A stretch of 17,953 nt of DNA from Miltoncostaeales bacterium (GCA_030829765.1 JAUROO010000112.1:1-17953), one strand, 5' to 3'. Positions 1 through 7,163 are shown, counted from the stretch's first letter. Translations and numbers: made by a program. Notes: generated by a model from the letters alone, not told the origin.

Positions 1-968
1 ACGCTGACGAGGCTGCTCGGTCCCACGGCGGCCACCTGGCGGCACAGCTCGGAACCGATGGAGCCCCCTGCCCCGGTCACGAGAACCCGGCGACCGTTCA
101 GGTACCGCGCCACGCGGGCCATGTCGATCTCCACGGGCGCGCGACCCAGGACGTCCTCCACCTGCACCTCGCGCAGGCGCTGCACGGAGACCTCGCCGTT
201 CATCAGCTCGGGCAGGCCGGGCAGGGTCGTCACGCGCACACCCGCGGCCCGGCAGCGCTCGACGATGTCGCGGCGCACGGCGCCGGGGGCGGAGGGCATG
301 GCGATGATCACCTCACGGGCGCGCGTCTCGCGCAGGATCCGTGCCAGGTCATCGCGGGTGCCCAGCACCTTCACGCCGCCGACGCGCACGCCCTTCTTGC
401 GGGGGTCGTCATCAATGAGGCCCACCGGTGTGTAGGCCAGGCCCGCGCCCGCGCGCATGTCGCGCAGGAGGCTGTTGGCCGCGCTGCCGGCCCCGCACAC
501 CAGCACGGGACGTCCCTTCCCCACGCCGGCGCCGCGCGAGGCGCGCTCCATCACCGAGCGCACCACGAAGCGCACCCCGCCGATGAGCATGACGGTGAAG
601 AGGAAATCCAGCGCGAAGACGCCGCGGGGCACCGCCGGGTAGCCCGCGGGGCTCCACAGCGTGACGGCCAGCGTCACCAGGCCGCTGGCGACCAGGCACG
701 CAAGCACGATCTGCTCGAGGTCCTGGATGCCCGTGAACCGCCACCACCGGGTGTAGAGCCGGAAGGCGATGAACGTGATGAGCTTGATGCCCACCACGAC
801 GCCCAGGGTGATGAGGAACAGGCGCTCGTACCGGGCCGGGGGATCGCCGTCGAAACGCACGACGAAGGCGAGCCACCACGCCAGCGAGACCAGCATGAGG
901 TCCACGAGCACCTGCCCCAGGCGGTGCGCCTGGCCGCGCCACGCGATGTTCCCGATGCCCGTCCTCAT
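1..968 (-). CDS. CapD/FlaA1-type nucleotide-sugar dehydratase/epimerase, partial (3' end outside window)
   Basis: The visible 322 residues begin at ATG 966-968 and run off the left edge. About four hydrophobic segments fill the first ~120 residues. A first Rossmann-like fold follows (VLVCGAGSAANSLL), and then the start of a second NAD-binding fold (RVLVTGAGGSIGSELC, the GxxGxxG signature). This membrane-anchor plus double-Rossmann layout is known from the WbpM/PglF/CapD family, which act at the inner face of the membrane as UDP-sugar 4,6-dehydratases or epimerases in surface polysaccharide and glycan synthesis. The catalytic region lies beyond the edge, so dehydratase and epimerase cannot be told apart. 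The start codon overlaps the stop of the upstream DUF354 gene as ATGA, which implies translational coupling. The aminotransferase two genes upstream suits an amino-sugar pathway (inference). The family call is firm; the exact reaction is unknown. Confidence 0.88.
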   Translation of the reverse strand, partial: MRTGIGNIAWRGQAHRLGQVLVDLMLVSLAWWLAFVVRFDGDPPARYERLFLITLGVVVGIKLITFIAFRLYTRWWRFTGIQDLEQIVLACLVASGLVTLAVTLWSPAGYPAVPRGVFALDFLFTVMLIGGVRFVVRSVMERASRGAGVGKGRPVLVCGAGSAANSLLRDMRAGAGLAYTPVGLIDDDPRKKGVRVGGVKVLGTRDDLARILRETRAREVIIAMPSAPGAVRRDIVERCRAAGVRVTTLPGLPELMNGEVSVQRLREVQVEDVLGRAPVEIDMARVARYLNGRRVLVTGAGGSIGSELCRQVAAVGPSSLVS

Positions 969-2017
969 TCCGTGGCCATGCTATTCGACCGGCGGAGCCG
1001 TCCCCTGCGGCGGGTTCCGGCGGCGTCCAGGATCAGGTCCACCAGCAGGTCCGGGTCGCGCATCGGCGGAAGGGTCGACCGCTCGCGCCGGACCAGCGCG
1101 ATGCCGGCGGGGTCGTCCAGGCGGTGCAGCCGGCCCTCCTCGATCAGGCGCGCATCCACGGCGCCCAGCCGCCCGGCAAATGGACTGTATGCCGGCACCC
1201 CGAGCGCCACCGCCTCGCGATTCATCGTGCCCCCCGCGCTGATCACCAGGTCGGAGGCGTTGATCAGCCCGGGTCCGTCCACCGCATGTTCCGGGACGAT
1301 CACGCCGCGCTCGCGCAGGGCGTCGCGCTGCTCCGGGGTGCGGGGCAGCGCCACCACCTGCACTGCGTCACCCTGCGCCTCCAGGTGATCCACGACCTGA
1401 GCGAACAGATCCGTGGAGGCACCACGGTGGTACAGCGTCACCTCGGGCGGCGGCCGCAAGACCACGATGACCCGCGACGCATCGAGACCCAGCTCGTCGG
1501 CCACCCCGGGGTCGGGCGGATCATCGGCCAGGTAGTACTCCTCCTTGAGGCCCGGGTAGCGGATCAGCTTCGGGGAGCGGATTCCGTACCGGGCCAGCGC
1601 ACTCTCCGGGATGGCATCCGGCACCAGCACGCGGGTGGCGAGCCGTCCGTTGGAGTGATGCATGGCGGCGGCGAACTCATAGTCGAACATCGTCACCTGC
1701 GGTATCCCCGCGAGGCGGGCGGCCACCGGCTGGTCCGTGCTGCCGTGCGCAACCGCGAGGTCGAAGTGCTCGCGACGGGCCAGGGACACGAGGCCGGACG
1801 ACCGTGACGCCATCGCGCGGGCCTTCCCGCGCAGGCCGCCGCCGCCATGCGCGCCCACGGTGCGATGCGGTATCCCGTACCGGTCCAGCAGTCCGATGGT
1901 CTGCGCGAAGTCGCGGGATGTCACCACCACCTCGTGCCCGCGGTCCTCCATCCGACGGATGAGCGGCCGGAAGATCAGGACGTGCGGCGAGTTGGTGCAG
2001 TCGACCCAGACCCTCAC
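965..2017 (-). CDS. DUF354 family protein, putative glycosyltransferase-like
   Basis: This is a 350-residue protein starting at GTG 2015-2017, preceded by an AAGGGGGG ribosome-binding site. The N-terminus (MRVWVDCTNSPHVLIFRPLI) is the hallmark of DUF354, a family with GT-B/UDP-GlcNAc-2-epimerase-like architecture found in polysaccharide and archaeal surface-glycan loci. A C-terminal Rossmann-like half carries GLINASDLVISAGGTMNREA, which resembles the nucleotide-sugar binding loop of GT-B enzymes. No signal peptide or membrane segment is seen. It lies 18 nt downstream of the aminotransferase gene and its stop overlaps the start of the CapD-type gene, so all three are probably co-translated for one glycan. 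The biochemical activity of DUF354 is not established. A glycosyltransferase or 2-epimerase role is inference from fold and context. Confidence 0.85.
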   Translation of the reverse strand: MRVWVDCTNSPHVLIFRPLIRRMEDRGHEVVVTSRDFAQTIGLLDRYGIPHRTVGAHGGGGLRGKARAMASRSSGLVSLARREHFDLAVAHGSTDQPVAARLAGIPQVTMFDYEFAAAMHHSNGRLATRVLVPDAIPESALARYGIRSPKLIRYPGLKEEYYLADDPPDPGVADELGLDASRVIVVLRPPPEVTLYHRGASTDLFAQVVDHLEAQGDAVQVVALPRTPEQRDALRERGVIVPEHAVDGPGLINASDLVISAGGTMNREAVALGVPAYSPFAGRLGAVDARLIEEGRLHRLDDPAGIALVRRERSTLPPMRDPDLLVDLILDAAGTRRRGRLRRSNSMATE

Positions 2018-2035
2018 GGGCCCCCCTTGGTCGGG

Positions 2036-3142
2036 CTAGATGCGCTCGACGGCACGACCCACGGCCGCCACCACCTCATCCACCTGCTCCCGGGTGAGAT
2101 TCGGGTGCATCGGCAGGGCGAGGCCGGTGTCGGCCCACTCCTCGGCCACCGGGAGATCGCCCTTCGAGTAGCCCAGGCCCGAGAACACCGGCTGCAGGTG
2201 CATCGGCGTGCCGTAGTACACCACCGCGCCGATGCCGTCCTCCACCAGCAGCTCCCGCAGGCGATCCCGCTCGGGGTGCCGCACCACGTAGAGGTGGTAG
2301 ATGTGCCGTACGCCGTCGCACTCCTCCGGCAGGGTCACGTACCGGCCAAGGCCGGCCTCCCGGTACCAGTCCGCAACCTGGCGGCGCCGGTCGTTCCAGT
2401 CGTCCACGTGGGGCAGGAAGATCCCCACGGCCGCGGCCTGGATCTCGTCGAGGCGCGAGTTGTAGCCGACCTCGGTAAAGGTCTGCTTGTCCTCCGAGCC
2501 GTGGAAGCGCAGGCGGCGCACGAGGTTCCCGAGGTCGGTGTCACGGCAGGCCACCATGCCGCCGTCCCCGATTCCGGGGAAGTTCTTGGTGGGGAAGAAC
2601 GAGATGGTCGCGATGTCGCCCATGGTTCCCACTGCCCACTCGCCGTCCGCCGAGCCGAAGGCCTGCGCCGCGTCCTCGATCACCGACAGGCCGTTCTCGG
2701 CGGCCGTGGTGAGGATGGGGGTCATGGAAGCGGCATGGCCGAAGATGTGCACGGGGATGATCGCCTTCGTGCGATCAGTCACCCGCTCCTCGATGAGGTC
2801 CGGGTCGATGCACGCACCGACGGGCTCGACATCGACGAACACCGGAGTGGCGCCGTGGCGCGCGATGGCCTCGGCCGTGGCGTAGAACGTGTACGGGGTG
2901 GTGATGACCTCGTCCCCCGGCCCGACGCCGAGGGCCTGCAGGGCGATGACCAGGGCGTCGGTGCCGTTGCCCACCCCCACGCACGGCCGGTTATCGAGGC
3001 GCTGGGACACCGCCTCCTCGACCGCGCGCACGCGCGGCCCGAGGATGAAGCCGCCCGTGTCGAGGATGTCGGCGAGCGCCGCATCGAGCTCGCCCCGGAG
3101 TGGCGCATACTGCGCCCGGATGTCCATCAGTGGGATCGTCAC
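2036..3142 (-). CDS. DegT/DnrJ/EryC1/StrS-family PLP-dependent sugar aminotransferase
   Basis: This is a 368-residue protein if started at GTG 3140-3142, giving MTIPLMDIRAQYAPL, the usual family N-terminus. A TTG at 3158-3160 would add six residues and overlap the kinase stop by seven bases; an ATG at 3125-3127 is also possible, and none has a clear ribosome-binding site. Visible family signatures are GNGTDAL (cofactor phosphate loop), IEDAAQAFG with Asp157 expected to contact the PLP ring nitrogen, and SFFPTKN with Lys186 as the Schiff-base lysine. The C-terminal half holds the HIYHLYVVRH and MHLQPVF segments typical of the family. Members aminate 4-keto or 3-keto nucleotide sugars. Together with the CapD-type enzyme two genes downstream, the likely product is an amino-deoxy sugar nucleotide for a surface glycan (inference). 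Confidence 0.93.
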   Translation of the reverse strand: MTIPLMDIRAQYAPLRGELDAALADILDTGGFILGPRVRAVEEAVSQRLDNRPCVGVGNGTDALVIALQALGVGPGDEVITTPYTFYATAEAIARHGATPVFVDVEPVGACIDPDLIEERVTDRTKAIIPVHIFGHAASMTPILTTAAENGLSVIEDAAQAFGSADGEWAVGTMGDIATISFFPTKNFPGIGDGGMVACRDTDLGNLVRRLRFHGSEDKQTFTEVGYNSRLDEIQAAAVGIFLPHVDDWNDRRRQVADWYREAGLGRYVTLPEECDGVRHIYHLYVVRHPERDRLRELLVEDGIGAVVYYGTPMHLQPVFSGLGYSKGDLPVAEEWADTGLALPMHPNLTREQVDEVVAAVGRAVERI

Positions 3143-3153
3143 GGCGCGCGACG

Positions 3154-4353
3154 TTACCAACGCGGGCGGGCGCCCGAGCCCGCTCCGGCATCACCGGGGA
3201 CGTCGGTCACCGGCGTATCGGCGGCCGGAATCCGCACCGTTGTGATGGTGCCGAACCCCTCGCGGGACGTGATGGACGCCGAACCGCCGAGCCGCTCAGC
3301 GATGTGCTTGACGATCGAGAGGCCGAGACCGGTACCCCCCAGCCGCCGCGATCGCGACGGATCCGCCCGGTAGAAGCGCTCGAATACATGCGGGACATCC
3401 TTCTCCGGAATCCCCAGGCCGTCGTCCTGCACCTCCACCAGCACCTCGCGTCCCGCGGGGTGCACCCGCACCGTCGCCGTGGCCCCCGGCCCCGCATAGC
3501 GCACGGCGTTTTCGAGCAGGTTGCGTACGACGGTGTGAGCCATGCGATCGGTGAGCGAGGTCACCGCCCCGGCCGAGACGTCGAGGGCGATGTCGACGCC
3601 CTGCTCCCCGGCCTCGCCCTCCAGTTCCACCGCAACCTCGCGCGCAACGGCGCCCATGTCGCTGCGCTCGCCCGAGGGGACCCCCTGGGCCGCCTCGAGC
3701 TCGGACAGGAACAGGATGTCGTCGATCAGCGCCTCCAGCCGCTCGGTCTCGAGCCGGGAGCGCCGGACGAAGTCGTCGCGCATGCCCGCCGGCATCTCCG
3801 GATCCTCCAGGGCCTCGAGCATCCCGCGCAACCCGGTCAAGGGCGTGCGGAGCTCGTGCGACACGTTCGCGACGAACTGCGAGCGGAGGTCCTGGTACGC
3901 CACGGCCTGCGTGGCATCACGCAGCACCAGCACGGCACCACGGGCGCCCTCCACGGCGAACGGGGCAACCTGTACGCGGAACGTGCGGCGGCCCTCCACG
4001 AAGAGCTTGACCTCGAACTCATCATCCCGGCCCGACGCCAGTGCGTCGCGCACGCGCGCCGCGAGCATGTGATCACCGAAGGCCTCCAGCACGCCCACGC
4101 CGGTGCGCAGGAACGGCAGTTCGCGAAGCGCGGCGGGGTTCGCCTGCACCACCTCGCCGTCGCCATCCACGATCACCATCGTGCCGGGCAGGGCATCGAC
4201 CGCCGCAGCCAGGCGCCATTCCGAGTCCGCGTGGTCCTCCGGTGCGGGTACGGACTCCTCCGGCGGCGGCGCCGCCGATGGGCGCCGCGCGGCGAGGGCG
4301 ATGATGGCGACCACCACGGCGACGGCAGCGATGAGCCACGCGGCAACGGTCAC
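3154..4353 (-). CDS. PAS-containing membrane sensor histidine kinase, PhoR/SenX3-like
   Basis: This 399-residue protein starts at GTG 4351-4353. One N-terminal membrane helix (about residues 4-22) is followed by a short proline-rich linker, a PAS-like domain (about 45-148, VIVDGDGEVVQANPA), and a HisKA domain with the phospho-acceptor His166 in FVANVSHELRTPL. The HATPase domain shows an N box (NLLENAVRYA), a G1 box (DDGLGIP), an F box (VFERFYR) and a G2 box (GGTGLGLS). There is no extracytoplasmic sensor loop, so the signal is probably read through the membrane helix, the PAS domain or a partner, as in PhoR/SenX3. No response regulator gene is adjacent, so it is an orphan here. The 82-residue helical gene ends 12 nt upstream. 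The phoU gene about 11 kb away makes a phosphate role possible but unproven. Confidence 0.93.
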   Translation of the reverse strand: MTVAAWLIAAVAVVVAIIALAARRPSAAPPPEESVPAPEDHADSEWRLAAAVDALPGTMVIVDGDGEVVQANPAALRELPFLRTGVGVLEAFGDHMLAARVRDALASGRDDEFEVKLFVEGRRTFRVQVAPFAVEGARGAVLVLRDATQAVAYQDLRSQFVANVSHELRTPLTGLRGMLEALEDPEMPAGMRDDFVRRSRLETERLEALIDDILFLSELEAAQGVPSGERSDMGAVAREVAVELEGEAGEQGVDIALDVSAGAVTSLTDRMAHTVVRNLLENAVRYAGPGATATVRVHPAGREVLVEVQDDGLGIPEKDVPHVFERFYRADPSRSRRLGGTGLGLSIVKHIAERLGGSASITSREGFGTITTVRIPAADTPVTDVPGDAGAGSGARPRW

Positions 4354-4365
4354 AGGTCGTGCTCG

Positions 4366-4614
4366 CTAGGAGGGGATGGCGTTGATCTCGGCATGGAGGG
4401 CCTTCATCTCGCCCACCAGCCGCTCGATCTCGCCCTCCAGGCCGGTCATTCCCTCGCGCTGGCGGTACACCACGTGCCCCAGTTCCTCTGCCGCGGCATT
4501 CAGCTTGCGCTGCAGCATCATCTTCTCGCCCATGTCACGCGCATCCTTCGCGCCCTTCTGCGCGGCGTCAGCCGTCTTGCCGGCGAGTTCCTTGGCCTTG
4601 TCGGTGAAGCCCAT
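4366..4614 (-). CDS. small helical/coiled-coil hypothetical protein (82 aa)
   Basis: It starts at ATG 4612-4614 with a good upstream site (GAAGGAG), which supports a real small gene. The sequence opens MGFTDKAKELAGKTADAAQK, an amphipathic Lys/Ala-rich helix of the kind found at the N-terminus of many small actinobacterial proteins. The second half (ELGHVVYRQREGMTGLEGEI and on) has heptad-like leucine spacing, suggesting a coiled coil. There is no membrane segment, signal peptide or cysteine. It sits between a four-helix membrane protein gene (15 nt upstream) and the histidine kinase gene (12 nt downstream), in the same direction, so it is probably co-transcribed with both. Function is unknown. 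A membrane-surface or kinase-associated accessory role is only a suggestion from position. Confidence 0.8.
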   Translation of the reverse strand: MGFTDKAKELAGKTADAAQKGAKDARDMGEKMMLQRKLNAAAEELGHVVYRQREGMTGLEGEIERLVGEMKALHAEINAIPS

Positions 4615-4629
4615 CGGTCCGCTCCTTCG

Positions 4630-5004
4630 TCAGTTCCGGTCCGCCCTCCACGTGCCGAAGGCGATGAACGTGGAGATGATCGCAACGATCAATGACACGA
4701 TGATGCCCCACGACTGGTCGCGGATGTCCATCAGCGCGACCACCGTGTACACCAGCGTGATGGATGTGAGATACGCGGACACCCCCGCGCCGGGAAGCCG
4801 GGGCACCTCGTAGTCAAAGGCATCCGCCAGCGAGATGAGCCCGGCGAACAGGGCGGCGAGGAACGCCAGCCACACCGAATCGGCATCCCAGGCCCGCGCG
4901 CCACCGGCGCCCCACTCGAAGAACAGGCTGATGATGAAGACGCCGTTGAGGATCGCCACGGCGAGGAGGCGCTCCCGGCGATCGAGGGACTTGAGGTAGT
5001 TCAC
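4630..5004 (-). CDS. four-helix integral membrane protein, tandem paralog A
   Basis: This 124-residue protein starts at GTG 5002-5004, 12 nt after the stop of paralog B, with AAAGGCGAG as a plausible ribosome-binding site. Predicted membrane helices are at about residues 13-31, 44-62, 73-92 and 98-118. A short charged N-terminus (DRRERLLAVA) leads into TM1, which ends FIISLFFEW. A tryptophan-containing loop comes before TM2, and an Asp-Ala pair (LADAF) ends TM2. The same positions are recognisable in the two genes upstream, so the three look like diverged tandem duplicates. No catalytic motif is seen and the family was not recognised. It is likely cytoplasmic-membrane resident and part of the same transcript as its neighbours. 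Function is unknown. Confidence 0.85.
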   Translation of the reverse strand: MNYLKSLDRRERLLAVAILNGVFIISLFFEWGAGGARAWDADSVWLAFLAALFAGLISLADAFDYEVPRLPGAGVSAYLTSITLVYTVVALMDIRDQSWGIIVSLIVAIISTFIAFGTWRADRN

Positions 5005-5016
5005 GGACTCGCCTTT

Positions 5017-5409
5017 CTAGCCGCGTCGGTCGATGATCCAGGCCATCGCGGAGAACACCACCGCGGCGGCCGACAGGCCCAGGGCGGTCCACGCCCCGTA
5101 CATCAGCTCGTCGCCCGCGAGCAGGAAGAGGCCCGTGTACAGGAGACCCGCCGGCATCAGGAAGGTGCTGATGGCGGGCACCGGGATCGCCCCGAACCCG
5201 TCGATGCTGAGCGCGTCGAGCAACTGCAGCCCCGAGGCGACCGCCACGAGCACCAGCGGAAGCCACCACGAGTCGATCACGCCGGCGCCGGTCAGGTCGC
5301 CATCCGGCCCCGCGCCGGCGAACCACGGCAGGAAGAGGCTCCCGCACCACAGTCCCCCAAGGACCGCGGCCAGGATCTCCATGCGCTCGAGTGCTCCGAA
5401 GCGGGACAC
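5017..5409 (-). CDS. four-helix integral membrane protein, tandem paralog B
   Basis: This 130-residue protein starts at GTG 5407-5409. There is no Shine-Dalgarno sequence, but TACACT at 5417-5422 stands 7 nt before the start, as expected of a -10 box for a leaderless mRNA. An internal ATG at 5380-5382 would remove the N-terminal helix cap that paralogs A and C have. Helices are predicted at about residues 11-30, 48-66, 78-97 and 104-125. TM1 ends GSLFLPW, the loop after it is Gly/Asp-rich with a WW pair, TM2 ends LLDAL, and TM4 starts at MYGAWTALGL, matching YGVWLAL of paralog C. Function is unknown. Similarity to A and C is by eye over the whole length. Confidence 0.84.
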   Translation of the reverse strand: MSRFGALERMEILAAVLGGLWCGSLFLPWFAGAGPDGDLTGAGVIDSWWLPLVLVAVASGLQLLDALSIDGFGAIPVPAISTFLMPAGLLYTGLFLLAGDELMYGAWTALGLSAAAVVFSAMAWIIDRRG

Positions 5410-5451
5410 GGGAGTGAGTGTACGGGTGCGCGCGGCGCGCCCGGATCGCTG

Positions 5452-5838
5452 TTACCGGGTGTCCTCGCGATAGACGGAGAACGTGAGGAGCAGCCCGACG
5501 ACCGAGAAGATGAGCGCGAGCCACACCCCATACGCAATGCCATCGATCGCGAAGAGGAACACGAGCACGTAGAAGACCAGCAGCGACATCAGGTAGGTGG
5601 CCACCGCGGACGGGTTCAGCCGACGCAGGGGCAGGTCCATGCCCAGCGCATCCGCGGCCATGATCGCCCCCGCGGCGAGCGCGATCAGGAGGACCAGGGG
5701 CCACGACCCGAGGTCCGCGCCCGATCCGGAGATCGGGCCGAAGGTCTGCCACTTCAGGAAGAGGGAGATGATGAACAGCAGCATGCTGACGGCGGCAGCA
5801 AGCTGCTTCTGCTCCCGCGTTATCCCGTGGAGGTCCAC
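5452..5838 (-). CDS. four-helix integral membrane protein, tandem paralog C
   Basis: The start was placed at GTG 5836-5838 because AAGGAG lies 7 nt upstream, giving a 128-residue protein beginning MDLHGITREQ. A much longer open frame exists upstream, but its extra part is Arg/Pro/Gly-rich shadow sequence overlapping the hydrolase gene. Helices are predicted at about residues 12-30, 45-64, 76-97 and 101-121. TM1 ends FIISLFLKW, almost identical to FIISLFFEW of paralog A. TM2 ends MAADAL, TM3 begins at VATYLMS (compare VSAYLTS in A), and TM4 begins YGVWLAL. It is the first of three adjacent same-strand copies and lies 62 nt from the hydrolase stop. Function is unknown. It is not a recognised transporter or enzyme. 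Confidence 0.84.
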   Translation of the reverse strand: MDLHGITREQKQLAAAVSMLLFIISLFLKWQTFGPISGSGADLGSWPLVLLIALAAGAIMAADALGMDLPLRRLNPSAVATYLMSLLVFYVLVFLFAIDGIAYGVWLALIFSVVGLLLTFSVYREDTR

Positions 5839-5900
5839 CGGTGCTCCTTGGACGGGTTCGGACGGGGGGCCTTTCGACGCCCCATGCGGCGGTCCCTTCC

Positions 5901-6575
5901 TCAGCCGATGGCGAACGGCGCGTAGTGCCCGGGCACGACCACGGCCGGTGCATGCCCCCGGATCGCCCGCCACGCGGCCAGGTGCTCGTCCCGGTTGTCC
6001 AGACCGGCGGGCGCGGACATGTCGCGGAACCATGCGGGGTCCGGGCCCAGGGTGTCCCCCACGGCGAGCAGCCGTGCGTCCGCGCACTCGGCCACCACGG
6101 CCACATGACCCGGGGCGTGCCCGGGCGTGTGGAACCACGAGAGGCCGTGGCGGATGGTGCCGGCCGCGCCCTCCATCACCACCACGGGGACGTCGTCGAT
6201 GATCCCCCGCTGCCGGCGGGCATGCGGGGTGCCCAGCTCATCGCGGTGGACCCACACCTCGGTGACGCCCGGCAGCTGCGGCAGGGCCGAGAGGTGGTCG
6301 GAATGCAGGTGCGTCATCACCACGGTGCGGATCTCCGCCGGGTCGATCCCACGGGCGCGCAACGCACCATCCAGCATGTCGCCCTGGGTCTGGTACCCGG
6401 GGTCGATGACCACGGTCTCCGGACCGGTGAGGAGGATCGTGTTGGGCCAGGCGATCATCCCGGGCACGGCACCCGCGAGGCCCCGGTACGCGGCGAAGGT
6501 CCCCTCGCTCGACGCGCCGCGCGACTCGATCACCTCGCCACCCAGGAGCCCGAGGACAATCCGGTGCGCGGGCAC
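5901..6575 (-). CDS. metallo-beta-lactamase-fold hydrolase
   Basis: The chosen start is GTG 6573-6575, with GGGAGG 5 nt upstream, giving 224 residues. A TTG at 6606-6608 adds eleven residues and has only a weak upstream site. Metal-binding motifs are complete. In the longer numbering they are VVIDPG, THLHSDH (His100, His102, Asp104, His105), HTPGHAPGH (His168 as the third-histidine position), VGDT (Asp185) and a C-terminal PGHY (His228). This is the glyoxalase-II/lactonase-like branch of the superfamily, whose members hydrolyse thioesters, lactones or related substrates with two metal ions. No signal peptide is seen, so it is probably cytoplasmic. The substrate cannot be read from sequence. 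The upstream 66-residue gene ends 36 nt before this start and the membrane paralogs follow downstream. Confidence 0.9.
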   Translation of the reverse strand: MPAHRIVLGLLGGEVIESRGASSEGTFAAYRGLAGAVPGMIAWPNTILLTGPETVVIDPGYQTQGDMLDGALRARGIDPAEIRTVVMTHLHSDHLSALPQLPGVTEVWVHRDELGTPHARRQRGIIDDVPVVVMEGAAGTIRHGLSWFHTPGHAPGHVAVVAECADARLLAVGDTLGPDPAWFRDMSAPAGLDNRDEHLAAWRAIRGHAPAVVVPGHYAPFAIG

Positions 6576-6611
6576 CAGGACCTCCCACCGCCAGGGACCG
6601 CCGGCCAATGC

Positions 6612-6812
6612 CTAGTGCCGCTCCGGGCGCCCCGCACCGGCGTCGTGCCGCGCGTAGCAGGGGGCCTCGAGGAAGGGGGCCACGGGGTCGGGCGACCGCC
6701 GCCGTGCCCGCTCCACGCGCACGCGTACGGCACGGCGAAGAGGCGCGGCCAGGGGGGAGGCGGCCAGCCCCAGGAGGCCCGCCCCGATGATCACCCGGCG
6801 GCGGGCGGCCAC
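6612..6812 (-). CDS. small hypothetical protein with N-terminal hydrophobic segment (66 aa)
   Basis: It starts at GTG 6810-6812, four bases after the stop of the GYD gene. The codons behave like a gene: I count about 60 of 66 third positions as G or C. The N-terminus is RRR followed by VIIGAGLLGLAASPLAAP, a possible short membrane anchor or leader. The rest is basic, then has a distinctive PFLEAPCYARHD stretch. There is no strong ribosome-binding site, so coupling to the upstream GYD gene is likely if it is translated. It fills a gap between two confident same-strand genes that would otherwise be unexplained. Function is unknown and the gene itself is only moderately certain. Confidence 0.5.
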   Translation of the reverse strand: MAARRRVIIGAGLLGLAASPLAAPLRRAVRVRVERARRRSPDPVAPFLEAPCYARHDAGAGRPERH

Positions 6813-6816
6813 GCGA

Positions 6817-7101
6817 CTACTTGAGGGCCGCGAGGAACTCGTCGACGGGGATCGCCGTGAGGGTCTGGAAGTGGGCCGTGCCGCGCGCCGCGAGTTCCAT
6901 CGACACCCGGGCGATCACCTTCTCGTCGGGTGCCTCGACGATGTTCACGAAGTCATACGGACCCAGCACGGCCCACTGCTGGACGACCTTGGCGCCCATC
7001 TGCTCGATCTCCTGGTTCACTTCCTTCAGGCGCTGCGGGTTCGCCTTGATGGTGCCCGCGCCGTGAGGGCTGAGCGTGCTGAGCAGGATGTATGTCGGCA
7101 C
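6817..7101 (-). CDS. GYD domain-containing protein
   Basis: The start is placed at GTG 7099-7101 because AAGGAGG sits 4 nt before it, giving 94 residues beginning MPTYILLSTLSPHGAGTIKA. The open frame continues upstream to 7182, but the extra residues are not family-like and overlap the divergent promoter. The length and the pattern (YILLSTL, then a central GPYDFVNIVEAPD, then a C-terminal TLTAIPVDEF) match the GYD family. That family is small, ferredoxin-fold-like and cytoplasmic, named for a Gly-Tyr-Asp motif that appears here as GPYD. Its biochemical role is not established. It diverges from the membrane-protein gene at 7164 and heads the leftward gene row. A TACGCT -10-like box lies at 7134-7139. 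Confidence 0.88.
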   Translation of the reverse strand: MPTYILLSTLSPHGAGTIKANPQRLKEVNQEIEQMGAKVVQQWAVLGPYDFVNIVEAPDEKVIARVSMELAARGTAHFQTLTAIPVDEFLAALK

Positions 7102-7163
7102 CCGTCCTCCTTGGGTCCTGGCCGGATAAGCGGAGCGTACCAGCGCGCCATTAGGATGAGCAC
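7102..7163. promoter_or_regulatory. divergent promoter region between GYD gene and membrane-protein gene
   Basis: Both neighbouring genes start from this 62-bp gap. Toward the right, TAGGAT (7152-7157) followed by six bases and ATG fits a -10 box for a leaderless transcript. Toward the left, TACGCT (minus strand, 7134-7139) could be the -10 box of the GYD gene, leaving a leader of about 26 nt with a strong ribosome-binding site. No convincing -35 box is seen on either side. Confidence 0.45.

Noticed and set aside
1847..3373. 508-codon plus-strand open frame opposite the aminotransferase and DUF354 genes
   Set aside because: Long antisense frames are expected at this GC content. Its translation is His/Arg/Gly-rich with no family motif, while the minus strand encodes two complete recognised proteins.
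3100..4695. 531-codon plus-strand open frame opposite the histidine kinase
   Set aside because: It is a shadow of the kinase and the 82-aa gene. The composition is low-complexity His/Arg/Gln, and it crosses several real gene boundaries.
5452..6138. 228-residue version of membrane paralog C with a long N-terminal extension
   Set aside because: The extra 100 residues are Arg/Pro/Gly-rich out-of-frame sequence from the hydrolase gene. A GTG with AAGGAG at 5836-5838 gives a start that matches paralogs A and B.
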